Of a stretch of 64,000 bases of DNA, positions 25,717 through 34,055 are shown piece after piece. Position numbers and translations under genes: made by a program. Numbering within the stretch: position 1 is the first letter of the stretch; each line of letters opens with the position of its first letter. The stretch is from Sphingobacterium endophyticum (lineage in GTDB: Bacteria > Bacteroidota > Bacteroidia > Sphingobacteriales > Sphingobacteriaceae): positions 310,001-374,000 of the forward strand of contig NZ_SMMI01000004.1 in NCBI RefSeq assembly GCF_009733535.1, read 5' to 3'. The notes beneath the pieces were generated by a model. That model did not search any database and was not told where the DNA came from. It was given only the letters and a program-made list of their open reading frames with translations.

Positions 25717-27906
25717 ATGAAAAAAACCAAAGAATTAAGCAATTTCTTTTATAGCCAATACTTTGCAGATGGCTTACGAATCACCATAGGCTGTATTGTG
25801 CCTATTTTAGTAAGTGCGGCATTTGGCAAATTTCTTTTAGGAACCTATATTTCCCTAGGCGCCTTATTAGTGGGCTTGTCGGATACTCCAGGCGCCCCGT
25901 CCCATAGGCGTACCGGAATGATTGCTTGTCTGATCGTATGCATCCTTACCCAATTTATTACCTTTTTGGCTAATGGAAACATTTGGATCATGTCCATCGT
26001 AATCGGCTCCTTATGTTTCATTTATTCAATGTTTGCGGTATTTAATGCTCGTGCAGCTACTGTTGGCTCCATGGGTGTTCTGATCATGCTGATCTATGTC
26101 GATGATGTAATGTCCTTTCAAGAAGAGTTGATGCTTTTATTTTACTTCACCTTAGGTGCAGTATGGTATATGCTGATTAGCTTTTCTATTACTCAGGCAC
26201 GTCCATATCGCTTGGCACAGCAGGAACTTTCAGAAACAGTAAGACATGTTGGTGATTTTATTCGGTTGAGAGCTAACTTCTATGATTCCAAAATGTCTAT
26301 TGACGACAACTATAGTAAGTTAATCGATAAGCAGATTGAAGTTCATGAGCACCAAGAAAATGTAAGAGACCTTCTGTTTCAAAGCAAAAGGTCTATTAAG
26401 GATACAACCAAAATTGGTCGTTATTTAACATTAACTTTCAATGATATTGTCGATTTGTTTGAGCAGGCAATGACAACGCATTATGATTATGAGTTAATCC
26501 GGAAGGAATATGCACATACCGGTATACTAAAGGACTTTAAACATCTTTTATTTAAAATCGCCAATGAATTAGATCACCTCGCCTATCAATTAAATGCCAA
26601 CCGTGCTCCTAAACCTTTGTATGATTTTAAACCGGATATTGAAGCAATTTTAAAATCAATTGATGAGATAGAGAAAAAAGAAAGCCTGAATACGATCCCT
26701 TTAAAGAAGATTCTAATCAGTATCCGAAACATAACTGTATTCATTCATAACATTTATAATTACGCAGTAATTAGGCCAAACAACATCAAGAAGCAAGAGA
26801 TCGAAGAAGCTAGCAAATTTATTCAGACTGAACATATTGACCCGCGCAAATTCAAGGATAACTTATCATTTGATTCTAGTATATTCAGGCATGCATTAAG
26901 AATGGCAATCGTCATGGCTTCAACTTACCTTGTCCTTAATCTACCTTTTTTTAATATCGGGACAATGGGAAGTTATTGGGTCTTACTAACTATTATGGTC
27001 ATCCTTAAACCTGGATTCGGACTCACTAAAGAACGTAATTTTCAGCGGCTTCTTGGGACGATTATTGGAGGTGTCATTGGTGCCATCATTTTAATGACCG
27101 TGCACTCAGAGATTGCAAGGTTCATCATATTAATATTCTTCTTTTTGATTGCCTATAGTTTGTTCCGCGTCAACTATATTATGGCTGTGATGTTCATGAC
27201 ACCATATGTCTTGATTATGTTGAGCTTTTCTGGAATGAACACTTTTGAAGTTGCAAAAGAAAGAATCTTTGATACCTTTTTAGGGGGTATGATTGCCTTT
27301 CTATCCAGCTATATTATCTTTCCAAATTGGGAAAGTTTTCAAATTAAGAACAGTGTCCGGCAATTACTCATTGCAAATTATAAATATGTAGCTCAAGCCG
27401 TTCGGATTCTTTCTGGGGAGGAAATTACAGTCACTAGTTATAAACTTGCCAGAAAGGAACTCTATATTGCTTCAGCCAACATGGGCTCAACATTTCAGCG
27501 AATGCTCTCGGAACCAAAATGGAGGCAAAAAAGCACTAAAGAAGTCAATAGGCTTGTAATTCTCAATCATATTCTTTCTTCATATGGCGCTACATTGCTT
27601 ACACAATTAACTGAAGCTACGGAAACCAACTATACAAAAGAGCATTTAACACTTTTGAAGAAGATTTTGACAAACGTTAGTAAATCTATCGAAGCTATTC
27701 CTCTAAAAGATTCTGAAAGTTTTACTCCGGTAACGGATTTTCCTGAAATTACTCCCGAAACATTAGATCCCGAGGAATCCAAATTAATTACAGAGCAATT
27801 GCAATTCTTAAATAAAATTTCCTCAGATTTATACAAATCTACTTTGGATGTGATGGAAAAAGAATCTTCTATCAATCCGCAACAAATTGAAATGGTAAAT
27901 GGATAA
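25717..27906 (+). CDS. FUSC family inner-membrane protein (YccS/YhfK-like)
   Basis: 729 residues from the ATG at 25717; a TTG at 25702 is part of the probable -7 box. Two blocks of about six membrane helices (residues roughly 15-160 and 395-530) flank a cytosolic region. The repeated motif around GTYISLGALLVGLSDTPGAP and GSYWVLLTIMVILKPG(FGLT) followed by R-x-x-GT is the FUSC/ArAE signature. Related proteins export aromatic acids or fusaric acid. The stop overlaps the start of the YpdA-type gene by 8 nt, so the two are translationally linked; substrate unknown. Confidence 0.86.
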   Translation: MKKTKELSNFFYSQYFADGLRITIGCIVPILVSAAFGKFLLGTYISLGALLVGLSDTPGAPSHRRTGMIACLIVCILTQFITFLANGNIWIMSIVIGSLCFIYSMFAVFNARAATVGSMGVLIMLIYVDDVMSFQEELMLLFYFTLGAVWYMLISFSITQARPYRLAQQELSETVRHVGDFIRLRANFYDSKMSIDDNYSKLIDKQIEVHEHQENVRDLLFQSKRSIKDTTKIGRYLTLTFNDIVDLFEQAMTTHYDYELIRKEYAHTGILKDFKHLLFKIANELDHLAYQLNANRAPKPLYDFKPDIEAILKSIDEIEKKESLNTIPLKKILISIRNITVFIHNIYNYAVIRPNNIKKQEIEEASKFIQTEHIDPRKFKDNLSFDSSIFRHALRMAIVMASTYLVLNLPFFNIGTMGSYWVLLTIMVILKPGFGLTKERNFQRLLGTIIGGVIGAIILMTVHSEIARFIILIFFFLIAYSLFRVNYIMAVMFMTPYVLIMLSFSGMNTFEVAKERIFDTFLGGMIAFLSSYIIFPNWESFQIKNSVRQLLIANYKYVAQAVRILSGEEITVTSYKLARKELYIASANMGSTFQRMLSEPKWRQKSTKEVNRLVILNHILSSYGATLLTQLTEATETNYTKEHLTLLKKILTNVSKSIEAIPLKDSESFTPVTDFPEITPETLDPEESKLITEQLQFLNKISSDLYKSTLDVMEKESSINPQQIEMVNG

Positions 27907-28876
27907 TATAATTGATGTATTGATTGTAGGTGCTGGCCCAATTGGGATTGCATGTGGAATTGAAGCGAAGAAAAACAATCTTAGTCACGTTATATTAGAG
28001 AAAGGTTGTTTAACGAATTCCTTATACAACTACCCTATTAATATGACGTTCTTTTCAACTTCAGAACGATTGGAAATTGGAGACACTCCTTTTGTTACAA
28101 CTAATCCTAAACCAAGAAGAGCCGAAGCATTGGAATATTATCGTCGTGTAGAAAGGAAATTTGATTTAAAAACACATCTATTCGAAGAAGTATTGTCGAT
28201 AAATAAAATCGAAGAAGTATTTCAAGTTACTACGAACAAATCTATATATAGAGCTTCTCATGTCATAATCGCCACTGGATTCTATGATATCCCTATGTAT
28301 TTAGGGGTTCCGGGAGAAGGATTATCCAAGGTACGCCATTATTACGATGACCCACACTATTATGCCAATCAGAAGGTAATTGTTGTTGGTGCAAGCAACT
28401 CCTCCATCGACGCTGCATTAGAGACTTACCGCAAAGGTGCAGAAGTAACATTAATCATCCGTGGAAAGGAAGTAAGCCCAAGAGTAAAGTATTGGGTAAG
28501 ACCCGATATTGAGAATCGCATTGCAAATGGAGAAATAAAAGTGCTATATCGATCCAATATTGTGAGCATTGGCGAAAGGGAGGTACAGATTTCAACACCT
28601 AAAGGTAATGTTAGCGTCGAGAATGATTTTGTGCTTGCCTTAACTGGCTATAGGCCGAACTTTGAATTCTTGGAAAAAATTGGAATTGAAGTACCATCAA
28701 TGAGCCCTTGTATTCCTGTTCATAACCCTGATACCATGGAAACAAATGTTAACAATTTATACCTTGCAGGTGTTGTCTGCGGCGGATTAAATACGCACCT
28801 ATGGTTCATCGAGAATTCAAGAATCCATGCACATCTAATTATCAAGAATATTCTTGACAAAAGATCAGGCTCTTAA
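27899..28876 (+). CDS. ypdA: YpdA-type putative bacillithiol disulfide reductase
   Basis: 325 residues. The FAD fold VLIVGAGPIGIACGIEA at about 7-23, LYNYPINMTFFSTSE, and NADPH fold VIVVGASNSSIDAALE are hallmarks of YpdA/Bdr. In Firmicutes the enzyme reduces oxidised bacillithiol with NADPH. There are no CxxC redox cysteines as in thioredoxin reductase, consistent with the family. It overlaps the FUSC gene by 8 nt and its 3' end overlaps the convergent tetR by 12 bp. No bshA/B/C gene is in the window, so the thiol substrate is inferred. Confidence 0.85.
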   Translation: MDNIIDVLIVGAGPIGIACGIEAKKNNLSHVILEKGCLTNSLYNYPINMTFFSTSERLEIGDTPFVTTNPKPRRAEALEYYRRVERKFDLKTHLFEEVLSINKIEEVFQVTTNKSIYRASHVIIATGFYDIPMYLGVPGEGLSKVRHYYDDPHYYANQKVIVVGASNSSIDAALETYRKGAEVTLIIRGKEVSPRVKYWVRPDIENRIANGEIKVLYRSNIVSIGEREVQISTPKGNVSVENDFVLALTGYRPNFEFLEKIGIEVPSMSPCIPVHNPDTMETNVNNLYLAGVVCGGLNTHLWFIENSRIHAHLIIKNILDKRSGS

Positions 28877-29476
28877 TCCATTAATAAATATATGGGATAA
28901 TTTCTTCTGAAGGCCTAGGATATAATCAAATTCCTCCTTTGTAGGCGGTAAGAACAAATTTTTAAATTCTTGAAGGATTCCAATACGCATTCCCAATAAT
29001 GAGATTAAAAGGATCTTTGCGGTCAATTCTACGTCGTCAACCACTAATTCTTTGGTCTCTACTCCTTTTTTAAGGATTAAACTTACCTGCTGAATTTCTT
29101 TTTCAAATAAAGAAGGTAAAACAGCTTCAATATCAACTGGCATTTCATTTCGCAAGGAATACGAAAATTCAAAAATATTGAAGTTCTCTTTGATTACTGT
29201 CAATCGAGTGCTTAAAAAGGCCTCCATTGCTTCAGTTACATCCTTTGAGGTTCTTATTTTTTCGGTGGTTTCATTGATGATTTCATCCACTGCCATCTCA
29301 AATACAGCGGCGTATAATCTATTTTTATCCGGGAAGTAATAATATAGTAGTGCTTTGGAAAATGATAGATCCTGTGCAATTTCTGCCATGGTAGTTTTTG
29401 CTAACCCATAATGCGCAAACCTACGTTTTGCTGCCTCCAAAATCTTTATCCTTTTCGCATCTGCATTTTTTGCCAT
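28865..29476 (-). CDS. TetR/AcrR family transcriptional regulator
   Basis: 203 residues from the ATG at 29476, which gives MAKNADAKRIKILEAA; an upstream TTG at 29485 is less likely. The DNA-binding head is the TetR helix-turn-helix TTMAEIAQDLSFSKALLYYYF at about 31-50 (shortened here). The C-terminal ligand domain is diverged, as usual. Candidates for control are its own gene and murB, through the inverted repeat at 29489-29536, or the FUSC/ypdA pair that converges on it. The ligand is unknown. Confidence 0.9.
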   Translation of the reverse strand: MAKNADAKRIKILEAAKRRFAHYGLAKTTMAEIAQDLSFSKALLYYYFPDKNRLYAAVFEMAVDEIINETTEKIRTSKDVTEAMEAFLSTRLTVIKENFNIFEFSYSLRNEMPVDIEAVLPSLFEKEIQQVSLILKKGVETKELVVDDVELTAKILLISLLGMRIGILQEFKNLFLPPTKEEFDYILGLQKKLSHIFINGLRA

Positions 29477-29488
29477 AGACAACAAAAA

Positions 29489-29536
29489 TTAGTTTATAAA
29501 TCGGCGTTTACCTATCTTTACAGCCTTATAAACTAA
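29489..29536. promoter_or_regulatory. 11-bp inverted repeat between tetR and murB, with murB -7 box inside
   Basis: Perfect arms TTAGTTTATAA (29489-29499) and TTATAAACTAA (29526-29536), spacer 26 bp. It starts 13 nt before the tetR ATG. TATCTTTA (29513-29520), a murB -7 candidate, lies between the arms. A likely autoregulatory operator of the TetR protein. Confidence 0.45.
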
Positions 29537-29579
29537 GATACTTTAATTTTTCGAACTTTTAAAGAAATTGGTCAAAAAA

Positions 29580-30596
29580 ATGAAAAACGAAACTCTACCC
29601 ACAAAATCCCTTCAAAAACTGAACACTTTTGGAATTGAGGCTTTAGCTAATCAATATGTCAAAGTAGAGGATGAACAGATTTTATTGGACCTATTTGCTG
29701 AAAAATATTTTGAAAAAGATTTCTTCGTTCTTGGAGGTGGAAGTAATGTTCTATTCACTAAGGATTATGATGGCCTAATTGTTCATATTGCAAACAAAGG
29801 TAAACAGCATTTCATTGAGGGCAATCATGTGTTCGTCACTGCTGAAGCTGGCGAAGTTTGGAATGACTTAGTTTGGTATTGTATCGAACATGATTTTCCC
29901 GGCTTGGAAAACATGGCTTTAATACCGGGAACAGTTGGAGCTTCTCCTATCCAAAATATCGGTGCCTATGGTCAAGAGTTAATGCATATATTCTATTCAT
30001 GCCGGGCATTTGACACTCAATCTGGAGAATTTGTTACATTCAGTAATCCAGATTGTCAGTTTTCCTACCGAGATAGTATTTTCAAAAGGGAACATAAGGG
30101 AAGATTTATCATTTGTAGTGTTACCTATAAATTAGAACTATTTGGTAAGATTAATACCAGTTATGGAGCAATTGAAACTGAATTAGAGAAAAGAGGAATA
30201 TTTAATCCCTCAATAAAAGATGTAGCTGAAGTTGTTTCTTACATCCGAGTAGAAAAGCTTCCCGACCCATCAACTATTGGCAATGCTGGTAGTTTTTTCA
30301 AAAATCCTATCGTCAATAAGCTACAATTCGAAAATCTTAAAAAACAATTCCCTGATATTGTACATTATACCATCAATAATTTAGAAGAAAAACTTGCTGC
30401 CGGATGGTTAATTGAACAATGCGGCTGGAAAGGAAAAACTGTTGGACAAGTAGCAGTGTGGAAAAATCAAGCTTTAGTATTGACAAATTTAGGGAAAGCT
30501 ACTGGAAATGAAATATTTGAAGTATCGTCTACTATTGTGGACGATGTATATACACACTTTGGAGTGCATTTAGAACGGGAAGTAAATATCCTATAA
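29580..30596 (+). CDS. murB: UDP-N-acetylmuramate dehydrogenase MurB (type I)
   Basis: 338 residues from the ATG at 29580; a TTG at 29568 would add four. Family landmarks: NTFGIEALANQYVKV start, FFVLGGGSNVLFT (FAD), GLENMALIPGTVGASPIQNIGAYGQ (shown here in parts), YRDSIFK with the active-site Tyr/Arg, GNAGSFFKNP with the catalytic Ser, and a final Glu in LEREVNIL. Reduces UDP-GlcNAc-enolpyruvate to UDP-MurNAc in peptidoglycan synthesis. The extra loop between the NAGSFFKNP motif and the end marks type I. Divergent from tetR. Confidence 0.96.
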   Translation: MKNETLPTKSLQKLNTFGIEALANQYVKVEDEQILLDLFAEKYFEKDFFVLGGGSNVLFTKDYDGLIVHIANKGKQHFIEGNHVFVTAEAGEVWNDLVWYCIEHDFPGLENMALIPGTVGASPIQNIGAYGQELMHIFYSCRAFDTQSGEFVTFSNPDCQFSYRDSIFKREHKGRFIICSVTYKLELFGKINTSYGAIETELEKRGIFNPSIKDVAEVVSYIRVEKLPDPSTIGNAGSFFKNPIVNKLQFENLKKQFPDIVHYTINNLEEKLAAGWLIEQCGWKGKTVGQVAVWKNQALVLTNLGKATGNEIFEVSSTIVDDVYTHFGVHLEREVNIL

Positions 30597-30830
30597 AAGT
30601 TTTCCACACTTTCATTCAATCAAGTTTTTTTTTATTATAAAACAATAATCATTGATTATTATACAATAAAAGCGTAAAGATTATTCTATATTTTTATCGT
30701 TTTACGAAAATCAAGTCCCTCAATCTATTGATTTCCACAATTTAATTAATTTTCTGCATAGGAATTGCGTGATACTTAGCGTTATAGCTTAATAATAAGT
30801 TTCAATTGTTCAGCTTTCGTCAAGTTCCTC

Positions 30831-30860
30831 TTGACAAACATCGCATCATTTAACTATACT
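30831..30860 (+). promoter_or_regulatory. Possible TTGACA/TATACT promoter of the sigma factor gene
   Basis: TTGACA at 30831-30836, 18-bp spacer, TATACT at 30855-30860, ending 15 nt before the ATG at 30876. This is the sigma-70 pattern of Proteobacteria, unusual in this phylum, so it may be chance. Confidence 0.25.
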
Positions 30861-30875
30861 ATAATCGCTAATTGT

Positions 30876-31391
30876 ATGAACAAGATTGAATTTAACTCAT
30901 TAGTTGTTAAGCACTCAGATTCTCTTAGAAGTTATGCCAGAAACTTTACAAGAGACCACGAAGATGCTAATGACTTAGTACAAGACACCTTACTAAAAGC
31001 TGTCACGTACTTCAAAAACTTCAGAGACGGCACCAATTTAAAAGGTTGGCTTTATACAATTATGAAGAACACCTTTATCAACAATTACCGCCGGGTTGTC
31101 AAAACCAATTCTTTTATAACAAAAGAAGAAGAAATCTCTCAAATTAACCTCGTCGTATCCGCAACTAAAAACAACGGTGAAAACAAATTCATCATGGAAG
31201 ACATCAACTATGCTCTTTCAAAGCTCTCAGATGAATATTATGTACCTTTCACAATGTATTTTGAAGGATATAAGTACCATGAGATCTCAGATCATTTGCA
31301 GATTCCTATCGGTACGGTAAAAACGAGAATTCACGTAGCTAGAAAGTCTATGAAAAAGACGCTTACTGCCTACAAATTCAAAGAGAATTAA
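30876..31391 (+). CDS. ECF-type sigma-70 family RNA polymerase sigma factor
   Basis: 171 residues from the ATG at 30876, where MNKIEFNSLVVKHSDSL begins region 2; the upstream TTG extension is dismissed. Region 2: YARNFTRDHEDANDLVQDT at about 18-36, and FRDGTNLKGWLYTIMKN. Region 4: LSDEYYVPFTMYFEG through HEISDHLQIPIGTVKTRIH, the helix-turn-helix that reads the -35. No anti-sigma gene follows, so control is not by a neighbouring partner. An 18-bp palindrome (AAGAGAATT/AATTCTCTT, 31381-31398) spans its stop codon. Confidence 0.93.
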   Translation: MNKIEFNSLVVKHSDSLRSYARNFTRDHEDANDLVQDTLLKAVTYFKNFRDGTNLKGWLYTIMKNTFINNYRRVVKTNSFITKEEEISQINLVVSATKNNGENKFIMEDINYALSKLSDEYYVPFTMYFEGYKYHEISDHLQIPIGTVKTRIHVARKSMKKTLTAYKFKEN

Positions 31392-31490
31392 TTCTCTTCT
31401 TTAGTATTAGATAATTACAGATTTTTAGGTTTAATGTTATTAAGCCATGGGCTTCCTTAAATCCAAGTTTCGGATCAAGGCTGGCTATAT

Positions 31491-31528
31491 AAAATTCGAG
31501 ATAAGCTTATTCGCTTATCTCGAATTTT
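31491..31528. terminator. Perfect 16-bp hairpin with a stop codon in its loop
   Basis: Arms at 31491-31506 and 31513-31528 are exact complements (AAAATTCGAGATAAGC and its reverse). The 6-nt loop holds the TAA stop of the kinase gene, whose last codons form one arm. Likely terminates the kinase transcript and the convergent sigma-factor transcript. Confidence 0.8.
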
Positions 31529-32427
31529 GATAGATTTACAAACTCTTTAATACGGTTTGATATTTCCTCTTGAGTTAAGTTCTCTAATCTCTCAGTACCA
31601 AATTTCTCTACACAGAATGACGCTAAGGCTGAACCGAAGATAATGGCATTCTTCATGTTTGCAAAATTGATGGATTGCAATTTTGCTAAATATCCAATGA
31701 AACCTCCTGCGAATGAATCTCCTGCACCAGTCGGATCAAATACATCTGCTAATGGCAATGCAGGTGCTGAAAAAATCTGGCCTTCACCAAATAATAATGC
31801 ACCATGCTCTCCTTTTTTGATAATTAAATATTTTGGACCCATCTGAAGAATCTTATCAGCGGCTTTAACTAAGGAATACTCGCCTGATAATTGTCTTGCC
31901 TCGGCATCATTGATGGTTAAAACATCAACACGCTTTAATACTTCGCGCAATTCATCCATCGCAACATCCATCCAAAAATTCATGGTATCCAATACAACCA
32001 ACTTTGGCTTATTTTCTAAGCGATCTAATGTCGCCATTTGAACAGCAGGTGTTAGGTTGCCTAACAGCAAATATTCGCAGTCTTGGTAGGAAGCAGGGAT
32101 TTTAGGATCAAAATCAGCTAGTACATTTAATTCAGTAATTAACGTATCACGGCTATTCATGTCGTTATGGTATTTTCCTGACCAGAAAAATGACTTTCCT
32201 CCAGGAATGATTTCAACCCCTTCTACTTGAATGCCTCTTGATTTTAAGATGTTTAGGTTATCTTCTCCAAAGTCCTCACCAATTACTGAGATTAATTTAA
32301 CTTCTGGAAATAGGTAAGATGCTGCTAAACCAGCAAATGTCGCTGCACCACCTACTATTTTATCAGTTTTACCAAATGGGGTTTCAATGGCATCAAATGC
32401 AACGGTTCCAACGATTACTAAACTCAT
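31507..32427 (-). CDS. PfkB family carbohydrate/nucleoside kinase
   Basis: 306 residues. Ribokinase fold: SLVIVGTVAFDAIETPFG start, GGAATFAGLAASYL near 26-39, and the DPTGAGDSFAGGFIGYL motif at about 236-252, with the catalytic Asp. The substrate is not evident; in Bacteroidota these lone kinases are annotated only as sugar kinases, and an adenosine-kinase-like role is also possible. It lies between a tRNA-Asn and the sigma factor, outside the xylose block, with its stop codon inside a hairpin loop. Confidence 0.88.
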   Translation of the reverse strand: MSLVIVGTVAFDAIETPFGKTDKIVGGAATFAGLAASYLFPEVKLISVIGEDFGEDNLNILKSRGIQVEGVEIIPGGKSFFWSGKYHNDMNSRDTLITELNVLADFDPKIPASYQDCEYLLLGNLTPAVQMATLDRLENKPKLVVLDTMNFWMDVAMDELREVLKRVDVLTINDAEARQLSGEYSLVKAADKILQMGPKYLIIKKGEHGALLFGEGQIFSAPALPLADVFDPTGAGDSFAGGFIGYLAKLQSINFANMKNAIIFGSALASFCVEKFGTERLENLTQEEISNRIKEFVNLSKFEISE

Positions 32428-32445
32428 GGATATAAATTTTATTAT

Positions 32446-32475
32446 AAAAAAAAATGCCGGCTAATTGCCGGCTTA
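32446..32475 (-). terminator. Terminator of first tRNA-Asn
   Basis: Stem GCCGGC / GCCGGC with TAATT loop (32456-32472), followed on the minus strand by a T-run. Lies between the tRNA and the PfkB kinase start. Confidence 0.7.
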
Positions 32476-32485
32476 TTTAATCTTG

Positions 32486-32559
32486 CTCCTGAAGCTGGGC
32501 TCGAACCAGCGACCCTCTGATTAACAGTCAGATGCTCTAACCAACTGAGCTATTCAGGA
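32486..32559 (-). tRNA. tRNA-Asn (anticodon GTT), first copy
   Basis: 74 nt on the minus strand. Acceptor TCCTGAA / TTCAGGA, discriminator G; D-arm with AGCTCAGTTGGTTAGAGC, anticodon arm CTGACTGTTAATCAG giving GTT, T-arm GCTGGTTCGAGCCCAGC. No encoded CCA. Identical to the copy at 43927; identity extends to 80 bp (32485-32564). Confidence 0.97.
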
Positions 32560-32715
32560 ATTTCGAATTGATGAAGTAACCCTCATCTTCAAAGTGGTAC
32601 AAAAATAGGTTTTTAATAATTAATTCACAAAAAAATATTGAAAATTTTCCTAAAAAAAACCTTTATTCCCGTAATCCTCTCATATACAAGGAAATTTTCC
32701 CATCAATCCGATTTA

Positions 32716-34044
32716 TTAGATATAGCGGTTAACTAAATTCTCTAAGAATTCTTGTTTCCCACTTCTCATTTCAGGCTCTCCGTTTTCTACTGCAAAAGTA
32801 CGCAAGTCTTCAAGAGTCAATTTACCTTTCTCATAATCCGCACCTTTTCCTGTATCGAAACTAGCATATCGATCTGCTCTGATTTTCCTGTAATCTGATT
32901 TTTGTAAGATATTATCTGCAGTAACTAATGCTCTAGCAAATGCATCCATACCACCAATATGAGCATAGAATAAATCTTCGGCATCAGTGGAGTTTCTTCT
33001 GATTTTTGCATCAAAGTTAACACCTCCGCCTTGTAGTCCGCCTGCCTCTAAAATAATCAACATAGCCTCTGTCAATTCATTAAGATCATTTGGAAACTGA
33101 TCGGTATCCCAACCATTTTGATAATCTCCGCGGTTGGCATCTATTGATCCTAACATTCCTGCATCTGCAGCAACTTGAAGCTCATGCTGGAAGGTGTGTC
33201 CTGCCAAGGTCGCATGGTTAACTTCGATATTCAATTTGAAATCTTCTAATAGGTCATATTGTCTCAAGAAACTGATTACCGTAGCTGAATCATAATCATA
33301 TTGATGTTTCGTCGGCTCACATGGCTTCGGCTCAATAAAGAATGTTCCTTTGAAGCCATTTTTTCTTGCATAATCTTTAGACATATGTAAGAACTTAGCC
33401 AAATGCTCCTGCTCTCGTTTCATATTCGTGTTTAACAAGGACATATAACCCTCACGACCTCCCCAAAATACATAATTCTCACCTTTTAATGCAATCGTCG
33501 CATCTAAAGCGGCTTTAACCTGTGCCCCAGCATGTGCTAATACATGAAAATCAGGATTTGTCGATGCACCGTTCATATATCGGTGGTGACTGAACAAATT
33601 TGCCGTCCCCCATAATAACTTTATACCGCTCTCCTGTTGCTTTTCTTTTGCATATTCTACAATAGCAGCCAAGTTTGCATCATTTTCATTTACGTTATCC
33701 CCATAGTCAACAAGGTCAACATCATGAAAACAATAATATGGCAACTGCAGCTTCGTCATAAATTCGAATGCCGCATCCATTTTATCTTTGGCTCTATCTA
33801 TAGTTTTTGTCCTTTCATCCCATGGAAAGAAATGAGTCTGACCTCCAAATGGATCTGCTCCGTTTCCATTGAATGAATGCCAATAAGCACATGCAAACTT
33901 AAAGTGGTCTTCCATGGTCTTTCCTGCAACAACCTTTTTCGGATCATACCAGCGGAATGCCAATGGATTATCAGAATTTAACCCTTCATACTTAATTTGC
34001 CCAATGTTTTTAAAATACTCTTTTTCTCCAGTTAAAACTTTCAT
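32716..34044 (-). CDS. xylA: Xylose isomerase
   Basis: 442 residues, normal for class II enzymes. Conserved motifs: [14 protein letters not shown] (catalytic His), [46 protein letters not shown] (metal-binding Glu), [15 protein letters not shown], and [16 protein letters not shown] (metal ligands). Converts D-xylose to D-xylulose in the cytoplasm. The gene follows xylB by 11 nt on the same strand and ends near tRNA-Asn; the two make a complete xylose entry route to the pentose phosphate pathway. Confidence 0.98.
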   Translation of the reverse strand: MKVLTGEKEYFKNIGQIKYEGLNSDNPLAFRWYDPKKVVAGKTMEDHFKFACAYWHSFNGNGADPFGGQTHFFPWDERTKTIDRAKDKMDAAFEFMTKLQLPYYCFHDVDLVDYGDNVNENDANLAAIVEYAKEKQQESGIKLLWGTANLFSHHRYMNGASTNPDFHVLAHAGAQVKAALDATIALKGENYVFWGGREGYMSLLNTNMKREQEHLAKFLHMSKDYARKNGFKGTFFIEPKPCEPTKHQYDYDSATVISFLRQYDLLEDFKLNIEVNHATLAGHTFQHELQVAADAGMLGSIDANRGDYQNGWDTDQFPNDLNELTEAMLIILEAGGLQGGGVNFDAKIRRNSTDAEDLFYAHIGGMDAFARALVTADNILQKSDYRKIRADRYASFDTGKGADYEKGKLTLEDLRTFAVENGEPEMRSGKQEFLENLVNRYI

Positions 34045-34055
34045 ATGTTCGTTGA

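Noticed and set aside
30831-30875. Upstream TTG start of the ECF sigma gene
   Set aside because: The extra residues MTNIASFNYTIIANC precede the typical start of region 2 and overlap the promoter-like hexamers.
32485-32564. Integrase attachment site of a mobile element at tRNA-Asn
   Set aside because: Direct repeats fit, but no integrase, transposase or plasmid gene lies in or next to the block; only the bracketing is reported.
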